Source: Cladorhizidae sp. MBARI D1340-BT2 (Eukaryota > Porifera > Demospongiae > Poecilosclerida > Cladorhizidae). From it: a stretch of DNA of 64,000 nt. The notes beneath the pieces were generated by a model, which saw nothing but the letters and a program-made list of their open reading frames with translations, searched no databases and was not told the origin of the DNA. The stretch spans positions 34,748,697 through 34,812,696 of the forward strand of contig JAQNBH010000003.1 of assembly GCA_028752905.1 (NCBI GenBank). Reading direction: 5' to 3'. Below are positions 10,901-24,670 of the stretch, one piece after another. Position 1 is the stretch's first letter; every line of letters starts with the position of its first letter. Made by a program: the position numbers and the translations under genes.

Positions 10901-13900
10901 AGACATGTGGTTGCCATTGAGTTAGCTCATGGCACTAGTGAGAGAGTAGGTATGTATGGGAGACATGTGGTTGCCTCTGAGTTAGGTCATGGCACCAGTG
11001 AGAGAGTAGGTCTTTACGGGAGACATGTGCTTGCCTCTGAGTTAGCTCATGGCACCAGTGAGAGAGTAGGTATGTACGGGAGAAATGTGGTTGCCTCTGA
11101 GTTAGCTCATGGCACCAGTGAGAGAGTAGGTCTGAACGGGAGACATGTGGGTGCCTCTGAGATAGCTCATGGCACCAGTGAGAGAGTAGGTTTGTATGGG
11201 AGACATGTGGTTGCCTCTGAGTTAGCTCATGGCACCAGTGAAAGAGTAGGTCTGTACGTGAAGACATGTGGTTGCCTCTGAGTTAGCTCATGGGACCAGT
11301 GAGAGATTAGATCTGTACGGGAGACATGTGGTTGCCTCTGAGATAGCTCATGGCACCAGTGAGAGAGTAGGTTTGTACGGGAGACATGTGGTTGCCTCTG
11401 AGTTAGTGCATGGCACCAGTGAAAGAGTAGGTATGTACGGGAGACATGTGGTTGCCTCTGAGTTAGCTCATGGCACCAGTGAGAGAGTAGGTCTGTACGG
11501 GAGACATGTGGTTGCCTCTGAGTTAGCTCATGGCACCAGTGAGAGAGTAGGTCTGTACGGGAGACATGTGGTTGCCTCTAAGTTAGCTCATGGCACCAGT
11601 GAGAGAGTAGGTTTGTACGGGAGATATGTATTTGCTTCTGAGTTAGCTCATGGCACCAGTGAGAGAGTACATGTACATGTAGGTCTGTACGGGAGACATG
11701 TGGTTGCCGCTGAGTTATCTCATGGCACCAGTGAGAGAGTAGGTCTGCACGGGAGACATGTGCTTGCCTCTGAGTTAGCTCATGGCACCAGTGAGAGAGT
11801 AGGTATGTACGGGAGAAATGTGGTTGCCTCTGAGTTAGCTCATGGCACCAGTGAGAGAGTAGGTCTGTACGGGAGACATGTGGTTGCCTCTGAGATAGCT
11901 CATCGCACCAGTGAGAGAGTAGGTTTGTACGGGAGACATGTGGTTGCCTCTGAGTTAGCTCATGGCACCAGTGAGAGAGTAGGTCTGTACGGGAAGAAAT
12001 GTGTTTGCCTCTGAGTTAGCTCATGGGACCAGTGAGAGAGTAGATCTGCATGGGAGACATGTGGTTGCCTCTGAGATAGCTCATGGCACCAGTGAGAGAG
12101 TAGGTTTGTACGGGAGACATGTGGTTGCCTCTGAGTTAGCTCATGGCACCAGTGAGAGAGTAGGTATGTACGGGAGACATGTGGTTGCCTCTGAGTTAGC
12201 TCATGGCACCAGTGAGAGAGTAGGTCTGTACGGGAGACATGTGGTTGCCTCTGAGTTAGCTCATGGCACCAGTGAGAGAGTAGGTCTGTACGGGAGACAT
12301 GTGGTTGCCTCTAAGTTAGCTCATGGCACCAGTGAGAGAGTACGTTTGTACGGTAGATATGTGTTTGCTTCTGAGTTAGCTCATGGCACCAGTGAGAGAG
12401 TACATGTACATGTAGGTCTGTACGGGAGACATGTGGTTGCCGCTGAGTTATCTCATGGCACCAGTGAGAGAGTAGGTCTGTACGGGAGACATGTGGTTGC
12501 CTCTCAGTTAGCTCATGGCACCAGTGAGAGAGTAGGTCTGTACGGGAGACATGTGGTTGCCTCTGAGATAGCTCATGGCACCAGTGAGAGAGTAGATTTG
12601 TACGGGAGACATGTGGTTGCCATTGAGTTAGCTCATGGCACCAGTGAGAGAGTAGGTATGTATGGGAGACATGTGGTTGCCTCTGAGTTAGCTCATGGTA
12701 CCAGTGAGAGTGTAGGTCTGAACGTGAGACATGTGGTTGCCTCTGAGTTAGCTCATGGCACCAGTGAGAGAGTAGGTATGTGCCTCTGAGATAGCTCATG
12801 GCACCAGTGAGAGAGTAGGTCTGTACGGGAAGACATGTGGTTGCCTCTGAGTTAGCTCATGGCACCAGTGAGAGAGTAGGTCTGTATGGGAGACATCTGG
12901 TTGCTTCTGAGATAGCTCATGGCACCAGTGAGAGAGTAGGTTTGTACGGGAGACATGTGGTTGCCATTGAGTTAGCTCATGGCACCAGTGAGAGAGTAGG
13001 TCTGTATGGGAGACATGTAGTTGCCTCTGAGTTAGCTCATGGCACCAGTGAGACAGTAGGTCTGTACGGGAGACATGTGCTTGCCTCTGAGTTAGCTCAT
13101 GGCACCAGTGAGAGAGTAGGTATGTACGGGAGACATGTCATTGCCTCTGAGTTAGCTCATGGCACCAGTGAGAGAGTAGGTCTGTACGGGATACATGTGG
13201 TTGCCTCTGAGATAGCTCATGGCACCAGTGAGAGAGTAGGTTTGTATGGGAGACATGTGGTTGCCTCTGAGTTAGCTCATGGCACCAGTGAGAGAGTAGG
13301 TCTGTACGAGAAGACATGTGATTGCCTCTGAGTTAGCTCATGGGACCAGTGAGAGAGTAGATCTGTACGGGAGACATGTGGTTGCCCCTGAGATAGCTCA
13401 TGGCACCAGTGAGAGAGTAGGTTTGTATGGGAGATATGTGGTTGCCTCTGAGTTAGCTCATGGCACCAGTGAGAGAGTAGGTAAGTACGGGAGACATGTG
13501 GTTGCCTCTGAGTTAGCTCATGGCACCAGTGAGAGAGTAGGTCTGTACGGGAAGACATGTGGTTGCCTCTGAGTTAGCTCATGGCACCAGTGAGAGAGTA
13601 CATGTACATGTAGGTCTGTACGGGAGACATGTGGTTGCCGCTGAGTTATCTCATGACACCAGTGAGAGAGTAGATCTGTACGGGAGACATGTGGTTACCT
13701 CTGAGTTAGCTCATGGCACCAGTGAGAGAGAGTAGGTCTGTAGGGGAGACATGTGGTTGCCTCTGAGATAGCTCATGGCACCAGTGAGAGAGTAGGTTTG
13801 TAAGGGAGACATGTGGTTGCCATTGAGTTAGCTCATGGCACCAGTGAGTGAGTAGGTATGTATGGGAGACATGTGGTTGTCTCTGAGTTAGCTCATGGCA

Positions 13901-14187
13901 CAAGTGAGAGAGTAGGTCTGTACGGGAGACATGTTCTTGCCTCTGAGTTAGCTCATGGCACCAGTGAGGGAGTAGGTATGTACGGGAGACATGTGGTTGC
14001 CTCTGAGTTAGCTCATGGCACCAGTGAGAGAGTAGGTCTGTACGGGAGACATGTGGTTGCCTCTGAGATAGCTCATGGCACCAGTGAGAGAGTAGGTTTG
14101 TATGGGAGACATGTGGTTGCCTCTGAGTTAGCTCATGGCACCAGTGAGAGAGTAGGTCTGTACGTGAAGACATGTGGTTGCCTCTGA
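7940..14187. repeat. Second super-repeat copy, lacking the 1,220-bp end unit
   Basis: Block lengths 615, 973, 781, 973, 733, 775, 61, 481, 241 and 615 bp repeat those of copy 1 in order. HOR ends fall at 8554, 9527, 10308, 11281, 12014, 12789, 12850, 13331, 13572 and 14187. Differences from copy 1 include TACGAGAGAC near 8652, GTGAGGGAG near 8876, GCATCAGAG near 9763 and a GGGTGAC at 10839. The tail is shared with the start of the third unit, giving a 5,633-bp offset between 8073 and 13706. Confidence 0.9.
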
Positions 14188-16914
14188 GTTAGCTCATGGG
14201 ACCAGTGAGAGATTAGATCTGTATGGGAGACATGTGGTTGCCTCTGAGATAGCTCATGGCACCAGTGAGAGAGTAGAATTGTACGGGAGACATGTGGTTG
14301 CCTCTGAGTTAGTGCATGGCACCAGTGATAGAGTAGGTATGTACGGGAGACATGTGGTTGCCTCTGAGTTAGCTCATGGCACCAGTGAGAGAGTAGGTCT
14401 GTACGGGAGACATGTGGTTGCCTCTGAGTTAGCTCATGGCACCAGTGAGAGAGTAGGTCTGTACGGGAGACATGTGGTTGCCTCTGAGTTAGCTCATGGC
14501 ACCAGTGAGAGAGTAGGTTTGTACGGGAGATATGTATTTGCTTCTGAGTTAGCTCATGGCACCAGTGAGCGAGTACATGTACATGTAGGTCTGTACGGGA
14601 GACATGTGGTTGCCGCTGAGTTATCTCATGGCACCAGTGAGAGAGTAGGTCTGCACGGGAGACATGTGGTTGCCTCTGAGTTAGCTCATGGCACCAGTGA
14701 GAGAGTAGGACTGTACGGGAGACATGTGGTTGCCTCTGAGATAGCTCATGGCACCAGTGAGAGAGTAGGTTTGTACGGGAGACATGTGGTTGCCATTGAG
14801 TTAGCTCATGGCACCAGTGAGAGAGTAGCTATGTATGGGAGACATGTGGTTGCCTCTGAGTTAGCTCATGGCACCAGTGAGAGAGTAGGTCTGTACGGGA
14901 GACATGTACTTGCCTCTGAGTTAGCTCATGGCACCAGTGAGAGAGTAGGTATGTACGGGAGACATGTGGTTGCCTCTAAGTTAGCTCATGGCACCAGTGA
15001 GAGAGTAGGTCTCTACGGGAGACATGTGGTTGCCTCTGAGATAGCTCATGGCATCAATGAGAGAGTAGGTTTGTACGGGAGACATGTGGTTGCCTCTGAG
15101 TTAGCTCATGGCACCAGTGAGAGAGTAGGTCTGTACGGGAAGTCATGTGGGTGCCTCTGAGTTAGCTCATGGGACCAGTGAGAGAGTAGGTCTGTACGGG
15201 AGACATGTGTTTGCCTCTGAGATAGCTCATGGCACCAGTGAGAGAGTAGGTTTGTACGGGAGACATGTGGTTGCCTCTGAGTTAGCTTATGGCACCAGTG
15301 AGAGAGTAGGTCTGTACGGGAGACATGTGGTTGCTTCTAAGTTAGCTCATGGCACCAGTGAGAGAGTAGGTTTGTATGGGAGATATGTGTTTGCATCTGA
15401 GTTAGCTCATGGCACCAATGAGAGAGTAGGTCTGTACGGGAGACATGTGTTTGCCTCTGAGTTAGCTCATGGCACCAGTGAGAGAGTAGGTCTGTACGGG
15501 AGACATGTGGTTGCCTCTGAGATAGCTCATGGCACCAGTGAGAGAGTAGGTTTGTACGGGAGACATGTGGTTGCCATTGAGTTAGCTCTTGGCATCAGTG
15601 AGAGAGTAGGTATGTATGGGAGACATGTGGTTGCCTCTGAGTTAGCTCATGGCACCAGTGAGAGAGTAGGTCTGTACGGGAGACATGTGCTTGCCTCTGA
15701 GTTAGCTCATGGCACCAGTGAGAGAGTAGGTATGTACGGGAGACATGTGGTTGCCTCTGAGTTACCTCATGGCACCAGTGAGAGAGTAGGTCTGTACGGG
15801 AGACATGTGGTTGCTTACGAGATAGCTCATGGCACCAGTGAGAGAGTAGGTCTGTACGGGAGACATGTGGTTGCCTCTGAGTTAGCTCATGGCACCAGTG
15901 AGAGAGTAGGTCTGTACGGAAAGACATGTAGTTGCCTCTGAGTTAGCTCATGGGACCAGTGAGAGAGTAGGTCTGTACAGGAGACATGTGGTTGCCTCTG
16001 AGATAGCTCATGGCACCAGTGAGAGAGTAGGTTTGTACGGGAGACATGTGGTTGTCTCTGAGTTACCTCATGGCACCAGTGAGCGAGTAGGTATGTACGG
16101 GAGCCATGTGGTTGCCTCTGAGTTAGCTCATGGCACCAGTGAGAGAGTAGGTCTGTACGGGAGACATGTGGTTGCCTCTGAGTTAGCTCATGGCACCAGT
16201 GAGAGAGTAGGTCTGTACGGGAGACATGTGGTTGCCTCTAAGTTAGCTCATGGCACCAGTGAGAGAGTAGGTTTGTATGGGAGATATGTGTTTGCTTCTG
16301 AGTTAGCTCATGGCACCAGTGAGAGAGTACATGTACATGTAGGTCTGTATGGGAGACATGTGGTTGCCGCTGAATTATCTCATGGCACCAGTGAGAGAGT
16401 AGGTCTGTACGGGAGACATGTGGTTGCCTCTGAGTTAGCTCATGGCACCAGTGAGAGAGTAGGTCTGTACGGGAGACATGTGGTTGCCTCTGAGATAGCT
16501 CATGGCACCAGTGAGAGAGTAGGTTTGTACGGGAGACATGTGGTTGCCATTGAGTTAGCTCATGGCACTAGTGAGAGAGTAGGTATGTATGGGAGACATG
16601 TGGTTGCCTCTGAGTTAGCTCATGGCACCAGTGAGAGAGTAGGTCTTTACGGGAGACATGTGCTTGCCTCCGAGTTAGCTCATGGCACCAGTGAGAGAGT
16701 AGGTATGTACGGGAGAAATGTGGTTGCCTCTGAGTTAGCTCATGGCACCAGTGAGAGAGTAGGTCTGAACGGGAGACATGTGGTTGCCTCTGAGATAGCT
16801 CATGACACCAGTGAGAGAGTAGGTTTGTATGGGAGACATGTGGTTGCCTCTGAGTTAGCTCATGGCACCAGTGAGAGAGTAGGTCTGTACGTGAAGACAT
16901 GTGGTTGCCTCTGA
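13573..16914. repeat. Third super-repeat start (615, 973, 781, 973 bp)
   Basis: Aligns with 7940-11281 at an offset of 5,633 bp. After 16914 the order changes: a further 973-bp HOR appears where copies 1 and 2 have the 733-bp unit. The first 615-bp block here has extra changes (CTCATGACACC near 13655 and GTGAGTGAG near 13848). The same four blocks return at 36898-40299. Confidence 0.88.
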
Positions 16915-19521
16915 GTTAGCTCATGGGACCAGTGAGAGATTAGATCTGTACGGGAGACATGTGGTTGCCTCTGAGATAGCTCATGGCACCAGTGAGAGAG
17001 TAGGTTTGTACGGGAGACATGTGGTTGCCTCTGAGTTAGTGCATGGCACCAGTGATAGAGTAGGTATGTACGGGAGACATGTGGTTGCCTCTGAGTTAGC
17101 TCATGGCACCAGTGAGAGAGTAGGTCTGTACGGGAGACATGTGGTTGCCTCTGAGTTAGCTCATGGCACCAGTGAGAGAGTAGGTCTGTACGGGAGACAT
17201 GTGGTTGCCTCTAAGTTAGCTCATGGCACCAGTGAGAGAGTAGGTTTGTACGGGAGATATGTATTTGCTTCTGAGTTAGCTCATGGCACCAGTGAGAGAG
17301 TACATGTACATGTAGGTCTGTACGGGAGACATGTGGTTGCCGCTGAGTTATCTCATGGCACCAGTGAGAGAGTAGGTCTGCACGGGAGACATGTGGTTGC
17401 CTCTGAGTTAGCTCATGGCACCAGTGAGAGAGTAGGTCTGTACGGGAGACATGTGGTTGCCTCTGAGATAGCTCATGGCACCAGTGAGAGAGTAGGTTTG
17501 TACGGGAGACATGTGGTTGCCATTGAGTTAGCTCATGGCACCAGTGAGAGAGTAGCTATGTATGGGAAACATGTGGTTGCCTCTGAGTTAGCTCATGGCA
17601 CCAGTGAGAGAGTAGGTCTGTACGGGAGACATGTGCTTGCCTCTGAGTTAGCTCATGGCACCAGTGAGAGAGTAGGTATGTACGGGAGACATGTGGTTGC
17701 CTCTAAGTTAGCTCATGGCACCAGTGAGAGAGTAGGTCTGTACGGGAGACATGTGGTTGCCTCTGAGATAGCTCATGGCACCAATGAGAGAGAAGGTTTG
17801 TACGGGAGACATGTGGTTGCCTCTGAATTAGCTCATGGCACCAGTGAGAGAGTAGGTCTGTACGGGAAGTCATGTGGTTGCCTCTGAGTTAGCTCATGGG
17901 ACCAGTGAGAGAGTAGGTCTGTATGGGAGACATGTGTTTGCCTCTGAGATAGCTCATGGCACCAGTGAGAGAGTAGGTTTGTACAGGAGACATGTGGTTG
18001 CCTCTGAGTTAGCTTATGGCACCAGTGAGAGAGTAGGTATGTACGAGAGACATGTGGTTGCCTCTGAGTTAGCTCATGGCACCAGTGAGAGAGTAGGTCT
18101 GTACAGGAGACATGTAGTTGCCTCTGAGTTAGCTCATGGCACCAGTGAGAGAGTAGGTCTGTACGGGAGACATGTGGTTGCCTCTAAGTTAGCTCATGGC
18201 ACCAGTGAGAGAGTAGGTTTGTATGGGAGATATCTGTTTGCTTCTGAGTTAGCTCATGGCACCAGTGAGAGAGTAGGTCTGTACGGGAGACATGTGGTTG
18301 CCTCTGAGTTAGCTCATGGCAACAGTGAGAGAGTAGGTCTGTACGGCAGACATGTGGTTGCCTCTGAGATAGCTCATGGCACCAGTGAGAGAGTAGGTTT
18401 GTACGGGAGACATGTGGTTGCCATTGAGTTAGCTCATGGCACCAGTGAGAGAGTAGGTCTGTACGGGAGACATGTGGTTGCTTCTGAGATAGCTCATGGC
18501 ACCAGTGAGAGAGTAGGTCTGTACGGGAGACATGTGGTTGCCTCTGAGTTAGCTCATGGCACCAGTGAGAGAGTAGGTCTGTACGGGAAGACATGTGGTT
18601 GCCTCTGAGTTAGCTCATGGGACCAGTGAGAGAGTAGGTCTGTACAGGAGACATGTGGTTGCCTCTGAGATAGCTCATGAAACCAGTGAGAGAGTAGGTT
18701 TGTACAGGAGACATGTGGTTGCCTCTGAGTTAGCTCATGGCACCAGTGAGAGAGTAGGTCTGTATGGGAGACATGTGGTTGCCTCTGAGTTAGCTCATGG
18801 CACCAGTGAGAGAGTAGGTGTGTACGGGAGACATGTGATTGCCTCTAAGTTAGCTCATGGCACCAGTGAGAGAGTAGGTTTGTATGGGAGATATGTGTTT
18901 GCTTCTGAGTTAGCTCATGGCACCAGTGAGAGAGTACATGTACATGTAGGTCTGTATGGGAGACATGTGGTTGCCGCTGAATTATCTCATGGCACCAGTG
19001 AGAGAGTAGGTCTGTACGGGAGACATGTGGTTGCCTCTGAGTTAGCTCATGGCACCAGTGAGAGAGTAGGTCTGTACGGGAGACATGTGGTTGCCTCTGA
19101 GATAGCTCATGGCACCAGTGAGAGAGTAGGTTTGTACGGGAGACATGTGGTTGCCATTGAGTTAGCTCATGGCACTAGTGAGAGAGTAGGTATGTATGGG
19201 AGACATGTGGTTGCCTCTGAGTTAGCTCATGGCACCAGTGAGAGAGTAGGTCTTTACGGGAGACATGTGCTTGCCTCCGAGTTAGCTCATGGCACCAGTG
19301 AGAGAGTAGGTATGTACGGGAGAAATGTGGTTGCCTCTGAGTTAGCTCATGGCACCAGTGAGAGAGTAGGTCTGAACGGGAGACATGTGGTTGCCTCTGA
19401 GATAGCTCATGACACCAGTGAGAGAGTAGGTTTGTATGGGAGACATGTGGTTGCCTCTGAGTTAGCTCATGGCACCAGTGAGAGAGTAGGTCTGTACGTG
19501 AAGACATGTGGTTGCCTCTGA
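16915..19521. repeat. 2,607-bp tandem block, first copy (973 + 721 + 913 bp)
   Basis: HOR ends are 17887, 18608 and 19521. Marks are GGGAAACATG near 17566, GAGAGAAGG near 17790, GCTTATGGC with TACGAGAG, GATATCTG and CATGAAACC. Palindromes start at 17301 and 18935. The whole block repeats immediately downstream. Confidence 0.92.
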
Positions 19522-22128
19522 GTTAGCTCATGGGACCAGTGAGAGATAAGATCTGTACGGGAGACATGTGGTTGCCTCTGAGATAGCTCATGGCACCAGT
19601 GAGAGAGTAGGTTTGTACGGGAGACATGTGGTTGCCTCTGAGTTAGTGCATGGCACCAGTGATAGAGTAGGTATGTACGGGAGACATGTGGTTGCCTCTG
19701 AGTTAGCTCATGGCACCAGTGAGAGAGTAGGTCTGTACGGGAGACATGTGGTTGCCTCTGAGTTAGCTCATGGCACCAGTGAGAGAGTAGGTCTGTACGG
19801 GAGACATGTGGTTGCCTCTAAGTTAGCTCATGGCACCAGTGAGAGAGTAGGTTTGTACGGGAGATATGTATTTGCTTCTGAGTTAGCTCATGGCACCAGT
19901 GAGAGAGTACATGTACATGTAGGTCTGTACGGGAGACATGTGGTTGCCGCTGAGTTATCTCATGGCACCAGTGAGAGAGTAGGTCTGCACGGGAGACATG
20001 TGGTTGCCTCTGAGTTAGCTCATGGCACCAGTGAGAGAGTAGGTCTGTACGGGAGACATGTGGTTGCCTCTGAGATAGCTCATGGCACCAGTGAGAGAGT
20101 AGGTTTGTACGGGAGACATGTGGTTGCCATTGAGTTAGCTCATGGCACCAGTGAGAGAGTAGCTATGTATGGGAAACATGTGGTTGCCTCTGAGTTAGCT
20201 CATGGCACCAGTGAGAGAGTAGGTCTGTACGGGAGACATGTGCTTGCCTCTGAGTTAGCTCATGGCACCAGTGAGAGAGTAGGTATGTACGGGAGACATG
20301 TGGTTGCCTCTAAGTTAGCTCATGGCACCAGTGAGAGAGTAGGTCTGTACGGGAGACATGTGGTTGCCTCTGAGATAGCTCATGGCACCAATGAGAGAGA
20401 AGGTTTGTACGGGAGACATGTGGTTGCCTCTGAATTAGCTCATGGCACCAGTGAGAGAGTAGGTCTGTACGGGAAGTCATGTGGTTGCCTCTGAGTTAGC
20501 TCATGGGACCAGTGAGAGAGTAGGTCTGTATGGGAGACATGTGTTTGCCTCTGAGATAGCTCATGGCACCAGTGAGAGAGTAGGTTTGTACAGGAGACAT
20601 GTGGTTGCCTCTGAGTTAGCTTATGGCACCAGTGAGAGAGTAGGTATGTACGAGAGACATGTGGTTGCCTCTGAGTTAGCTCATGGCACCAGTGAGAGAG
20701 TAGGTCTGTACAGGAGACATGTAGTTGCCTCTGAGTTAGCTCATGGCACCAGTGAGAGAGTAGGTCTGTACGGGAGACATGTGGTTGCCTCTAAGTTAGC
20801 TCATGGCACCAGTGAGAGAGTAGGTTTGTATGGGAGATATCTGTTTGCTTCTGAGTTAGCTCATGGCACCAGTGAGAGAGTAGGTCTGTACGGGAGACAT
20901 GTGGTTGCCTCTGAGTTAGCTCATGGCAACAGTGAGAGAGTAGGTCTGTACGGCAGACATGTGTTTGCCTCTGAGATAGCTCATGGCACCAGTGAGAGAG
21001 TAGGTTTGTACGGGAGACATGTGGTTGCCATTGAGTTAGCTCATGGCACCAGTGAGAGAGTAGGTCTGTACGGGAGACATGTGGTTGCTTCTGAGATAGC
21101 TCATGGCACCAGTGAGAGAGTAGGTCTGTACGGGAGACATGTGGTTGCCTCTGAGTTAGCTCATGGCACCAGTGAGAGAGTAGGTCTGTACGGGAAGACA
21201 TGTGGTTGCCTCTGAGTTAGCTCATGGGACCAGTGAGAGAGTAGGTCTGTACAGGAGACATGTGGTTGCCTCTGAGATAGCTCATGAAACCAGTGAGAGA
21301 GTAGGTTTGTACAGGAGACATGTGGTTGCCTCTGAGTTAGCTCATGGCACCAGTGAGAGAGTAGGTCTGTATGGGAGACATGTGGTTGCCTCTGAGTTAG
21401 CTCATGGCACCAGTGAGAGAGTAGGTCTGTACGGGAGACATGTGATTGCCTCTAAGTTAGCTCATGGCACCAGTGAGAGAGTAGGTTTGTATGGGAGATA
21501 TGTGTTTGCTTCTGAGTTAGCTCATGGCACCAGTGAGAGAGTACATGTACATGTAGGTCTGTATGGGAGACATGTGGTTGCCGCTGAATTATCTCATGGC
21601 ACCAGTGAGAGAGTAGGTCTGTACGGGAGACATGTGGTTGCCTCTGAGTTAGCTCATGGCACCAGTGAGAGAGTAGGTCTGTACGGGAGACATGTGGTTG
21701 CCTCTGAGATAGTTCATGGCACCAGTGTGAGAGTAGGTTTGTACGGGAGACATGTGGTTGCCATTGAGTTAGCTCATGGCACCAGTGAGAGAGTAGGTAT
21801 GTATGGGAGACATGTGGTTGCTTCTGAGTTAGCTCATGGCACCAGTGAGAGAGTAGGTCTGTACGGGAGACATGTGCTTGCCTCTGAGTTAGCTCATGGC
21901 ACCAGTGAGAGAGTAGGTATGTACGGGAGAAATGTGGTTGCCTCTGAGTTAGCACATGGCACCAGTGAGAGAGTAGGTCTGTACGGGAGACATGTGGTTG
22001 CCTCTGAGATAGCTCATCGCACCAGTGAGAGAGTAGGTTTGTACGGGAGACATGTGGTTGCCTCTGAGTTAGCTCATGGCACCAGTGAGAGAGTAGGTCT
22101 GTACGGGAAGAAATGTGGTTGCCTCTGA
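19522..22128. repeat. 2,607-bp tandem block, second copy
   Basis: Matches the preceding block at an offset of exactly 2,607 bp, with HOR ends at 20494, 21215 and 22128. Visible differences include GAGATAAG for GAGATTAG near 19548, ATGTGTTT near 20961 and GATAGTTCATGG near 21710. The last several monomers (after about 21.7 kb) change to the GGGAAGAAATG type, so the duplication junction lies before that. The left edge is near 16.2 kb, inside the preceding HOR. Confidence 0.9.
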
Positions 22129-24670
22129 GTTAGCTCATGGGACCAGTGAGAGAGTAGATCTGTACGGGAGACATGTGGTTGCCTCTGAGATAGCTCATGG
22201 CACCAGTGAGAGAGTAGGTTTGTACGGGAGACATGTGGTTGCCTCTGAGTTAGCTCATGGCACCAGTGAGAGAGTAGGTATGTACGGGAGACATGTGGTT
22301 GCCTCTGAGTTAGCTCATGGCACCAGTGAGAGAGTAGGTCTGTACGGGAGACATGTGGTTGCCTCTGAGTTAGCTCATGGCACCAGTGAGAGAGTAGGTC
22401 TGTACGGGAGACATGTGGTTGCCTCTAAGTTAGCTCATGGCACCAGTGAGAGAGTACGTTTGTACGGTAGATATGTGTTTGCTTCTGAGTTAGCTCATGG
22501 CACCAGTGAGAGAGTACATGTACATGTAGGTCTGTACGGGAGACATGTGGTTGCCGCTGAGTTATCTCATGGCACCAGTGAGAGAGTAGGTCTGTACGGG
22601 AGACATGTGGTTGCCTCTCAGTTAGCTCATGGCACCAGTGAGAGAGTAGGTCTGTACGGGAGACATGTGGTTGCCTCTGAGATAGCTCATGGCACCAGTG
22701 AGAGAGTAGATTTGTACGGGAGACATGTGGTTGCCATTGAGTTAGCTCATGGCACCAGTGAGAGAGTAGGTATGTATGGGAGACATGTGGTTGCCTCTGA
22801 GTTAGCTCATGGTACCAGTGAGAGTGTAGGTCTGTACGTGAGACATGTGGTTGCCTCTGAGTTAGCTCATGGCACCAGTGAGAGAGTAGGTATGTGCCTC
22901 TGAGATAGCTCATGGCACCAGTGAGAGAGTAGGTCTGTACGGGAAGACATGTGGTTGCCTCTGAGTTAGATCATGGCACCAGTGAGAGAGTAGGTCTGTA
23001 TGGGAGACATCTGGTTGCTTCTGAGATAGCTCATGGCACCAGTGAGAGAGTAGGTTTGTACGGGAGACATGTGGTTGCCATTGAGTTAGCTCATGGCACC
23101 AGTGAGAGAGTAGGTCTGTATGGGAGACATGTAGTTGCCTCTGAGTTAGCTCATGGCACCAGTGAGACAGTAGGTCTGTACGGGAGACATGTGCTTGCCT
23201 CTGAGTTAGCTCATGGCACCAGTGAGAGAGTAGGTATGTACGGGAGACATGTCATTGCCTCTGAGTTAGCTCATGGCACCAGTGAGAGAGTAGGTCTGTA
23301 CGGGATACATGTGGTTGCCTCTGAGATAGCTCATGGCACCAGTGAGAGAGTAGGTTTGTATGGGAGACATGTGGTTGCCTCTGAGTTAGCTCATGGCACC
23401 AGTGAGAGAGTAGGTCTGTACGAGAAGACATGTGGTTGCCTCTGAGTTAGCTCATGGGACCAGTGAGAGAGTAGATCTGTACGGGAGACATGTGGTTGCC
23501 CCTGAGATAGCTCATGGCACCAGTGAGAGAGTAGGTTTGTACGGGAGAGATGTGGTTGCCTCTGAGTTAGCTCATGGCACCAGTGAGAGAGTAGGTAAGT
23601 ACGGGAGACATGTGGTTGCCTCTGAGTTAGCTCATGGCACCAGTGAGAGAGTAGGTCTGTACGGGAGACATGTGGTTGCCTCTGAGTTAGCTCATGGCAC
23701 CAGTGAGAGAGTAGGTCTGTACGGGAGACATGTGGTTGCCTCTGAGTTAGCTCATGGCACCAGTGAGAGAGTAGGTTTGTACGGGAGATATGTGTTTGCT
23801 TCTGAGTTAGCTCATGGCACCAGTGAGAGAGTACATGTACATGTAGGTCTGTACGGGAGACATGTGGTTGCCGCTGAGTTATCTCATGGCACCATTGAGA
23901 GAGTAGGTCTGTACGGGAGACATGTGGTTGCCTCTGAGTTAGCTCATGGCACCAGTGAGAGAGTAGGTCTGTACGGGAGACATGTGGTTGCCTCTGAGAT
24001 AGCTCATGGCACCAGTGAGAGAGTAGGTTTGTATGGGAGACATGTGGTTGCCATTGAGTTAGCTCATGGCACCAGTGAGAGAGTAGGTATGTATGGGAGA
24101 CATGTGTTTGCTTCTGAGTTAGCTCATGGCACCAGTGAGAGAGTACATGTACATGTAGGTCTGTATGGGAGACATGTGGTTGCCGCTGAGTTATCTCATG
24201 GCACCAGTGAGAGAGTAGGTCTGTACGGGAGACTTGTGGTTGCCTCTGAGTTAGCTCATGGCACCAGTGAGAGAGTAGGTCTGTACGGGAGACATGTGGT
24301 TGCCTCTGAGATAGCTCATGGCACCAGTGAGAGAGTAGGTTTGTACGGGAGACATGTGGTTGCCATTGAGTTAGCTCATGGCACCAGTGAGAGAGTAGGT
24401 ATGTATGGGAGACATGTGGTTGCCTCTGAGTTAGCTCATGGCACCAGTGAGAGGGTAGGTATGTACGGGAGACATGTGGTTGCCTCTGAGTTAGCTCATG
24501 GCACCAGTGAGAGAGTAGGTCTGTACGGGAGACATGTGGTTGCCTCTGAGATAGCTCATGGCACCAGTGAGAGAGTAGGTTTGTACGGGAGACATGTGAT
24601 TGCCTCTGAGTTAGCTCATGGCTCCAGTGAGAGAGTAGGTCTTTTCGGGAAGACATGTGGTTGCCTCTGA
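22129..24670. repeat. 775-bp, 61, 481-bp and 1,225-bp HORs
   Basis: HOR ends are 22903 (43-mer), 22964, 23445 and 24670. The last unit has 17 x 60 + 72 + 72 + 61 bp; its two palindromes at 23832 and 24144 are 312 bp apart. The stretch matches 42.05-44.10 kb at an offset of 19,373 bp. That distant copy has one more 60-mer near 43.85 kb. Confidence 0.88.
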
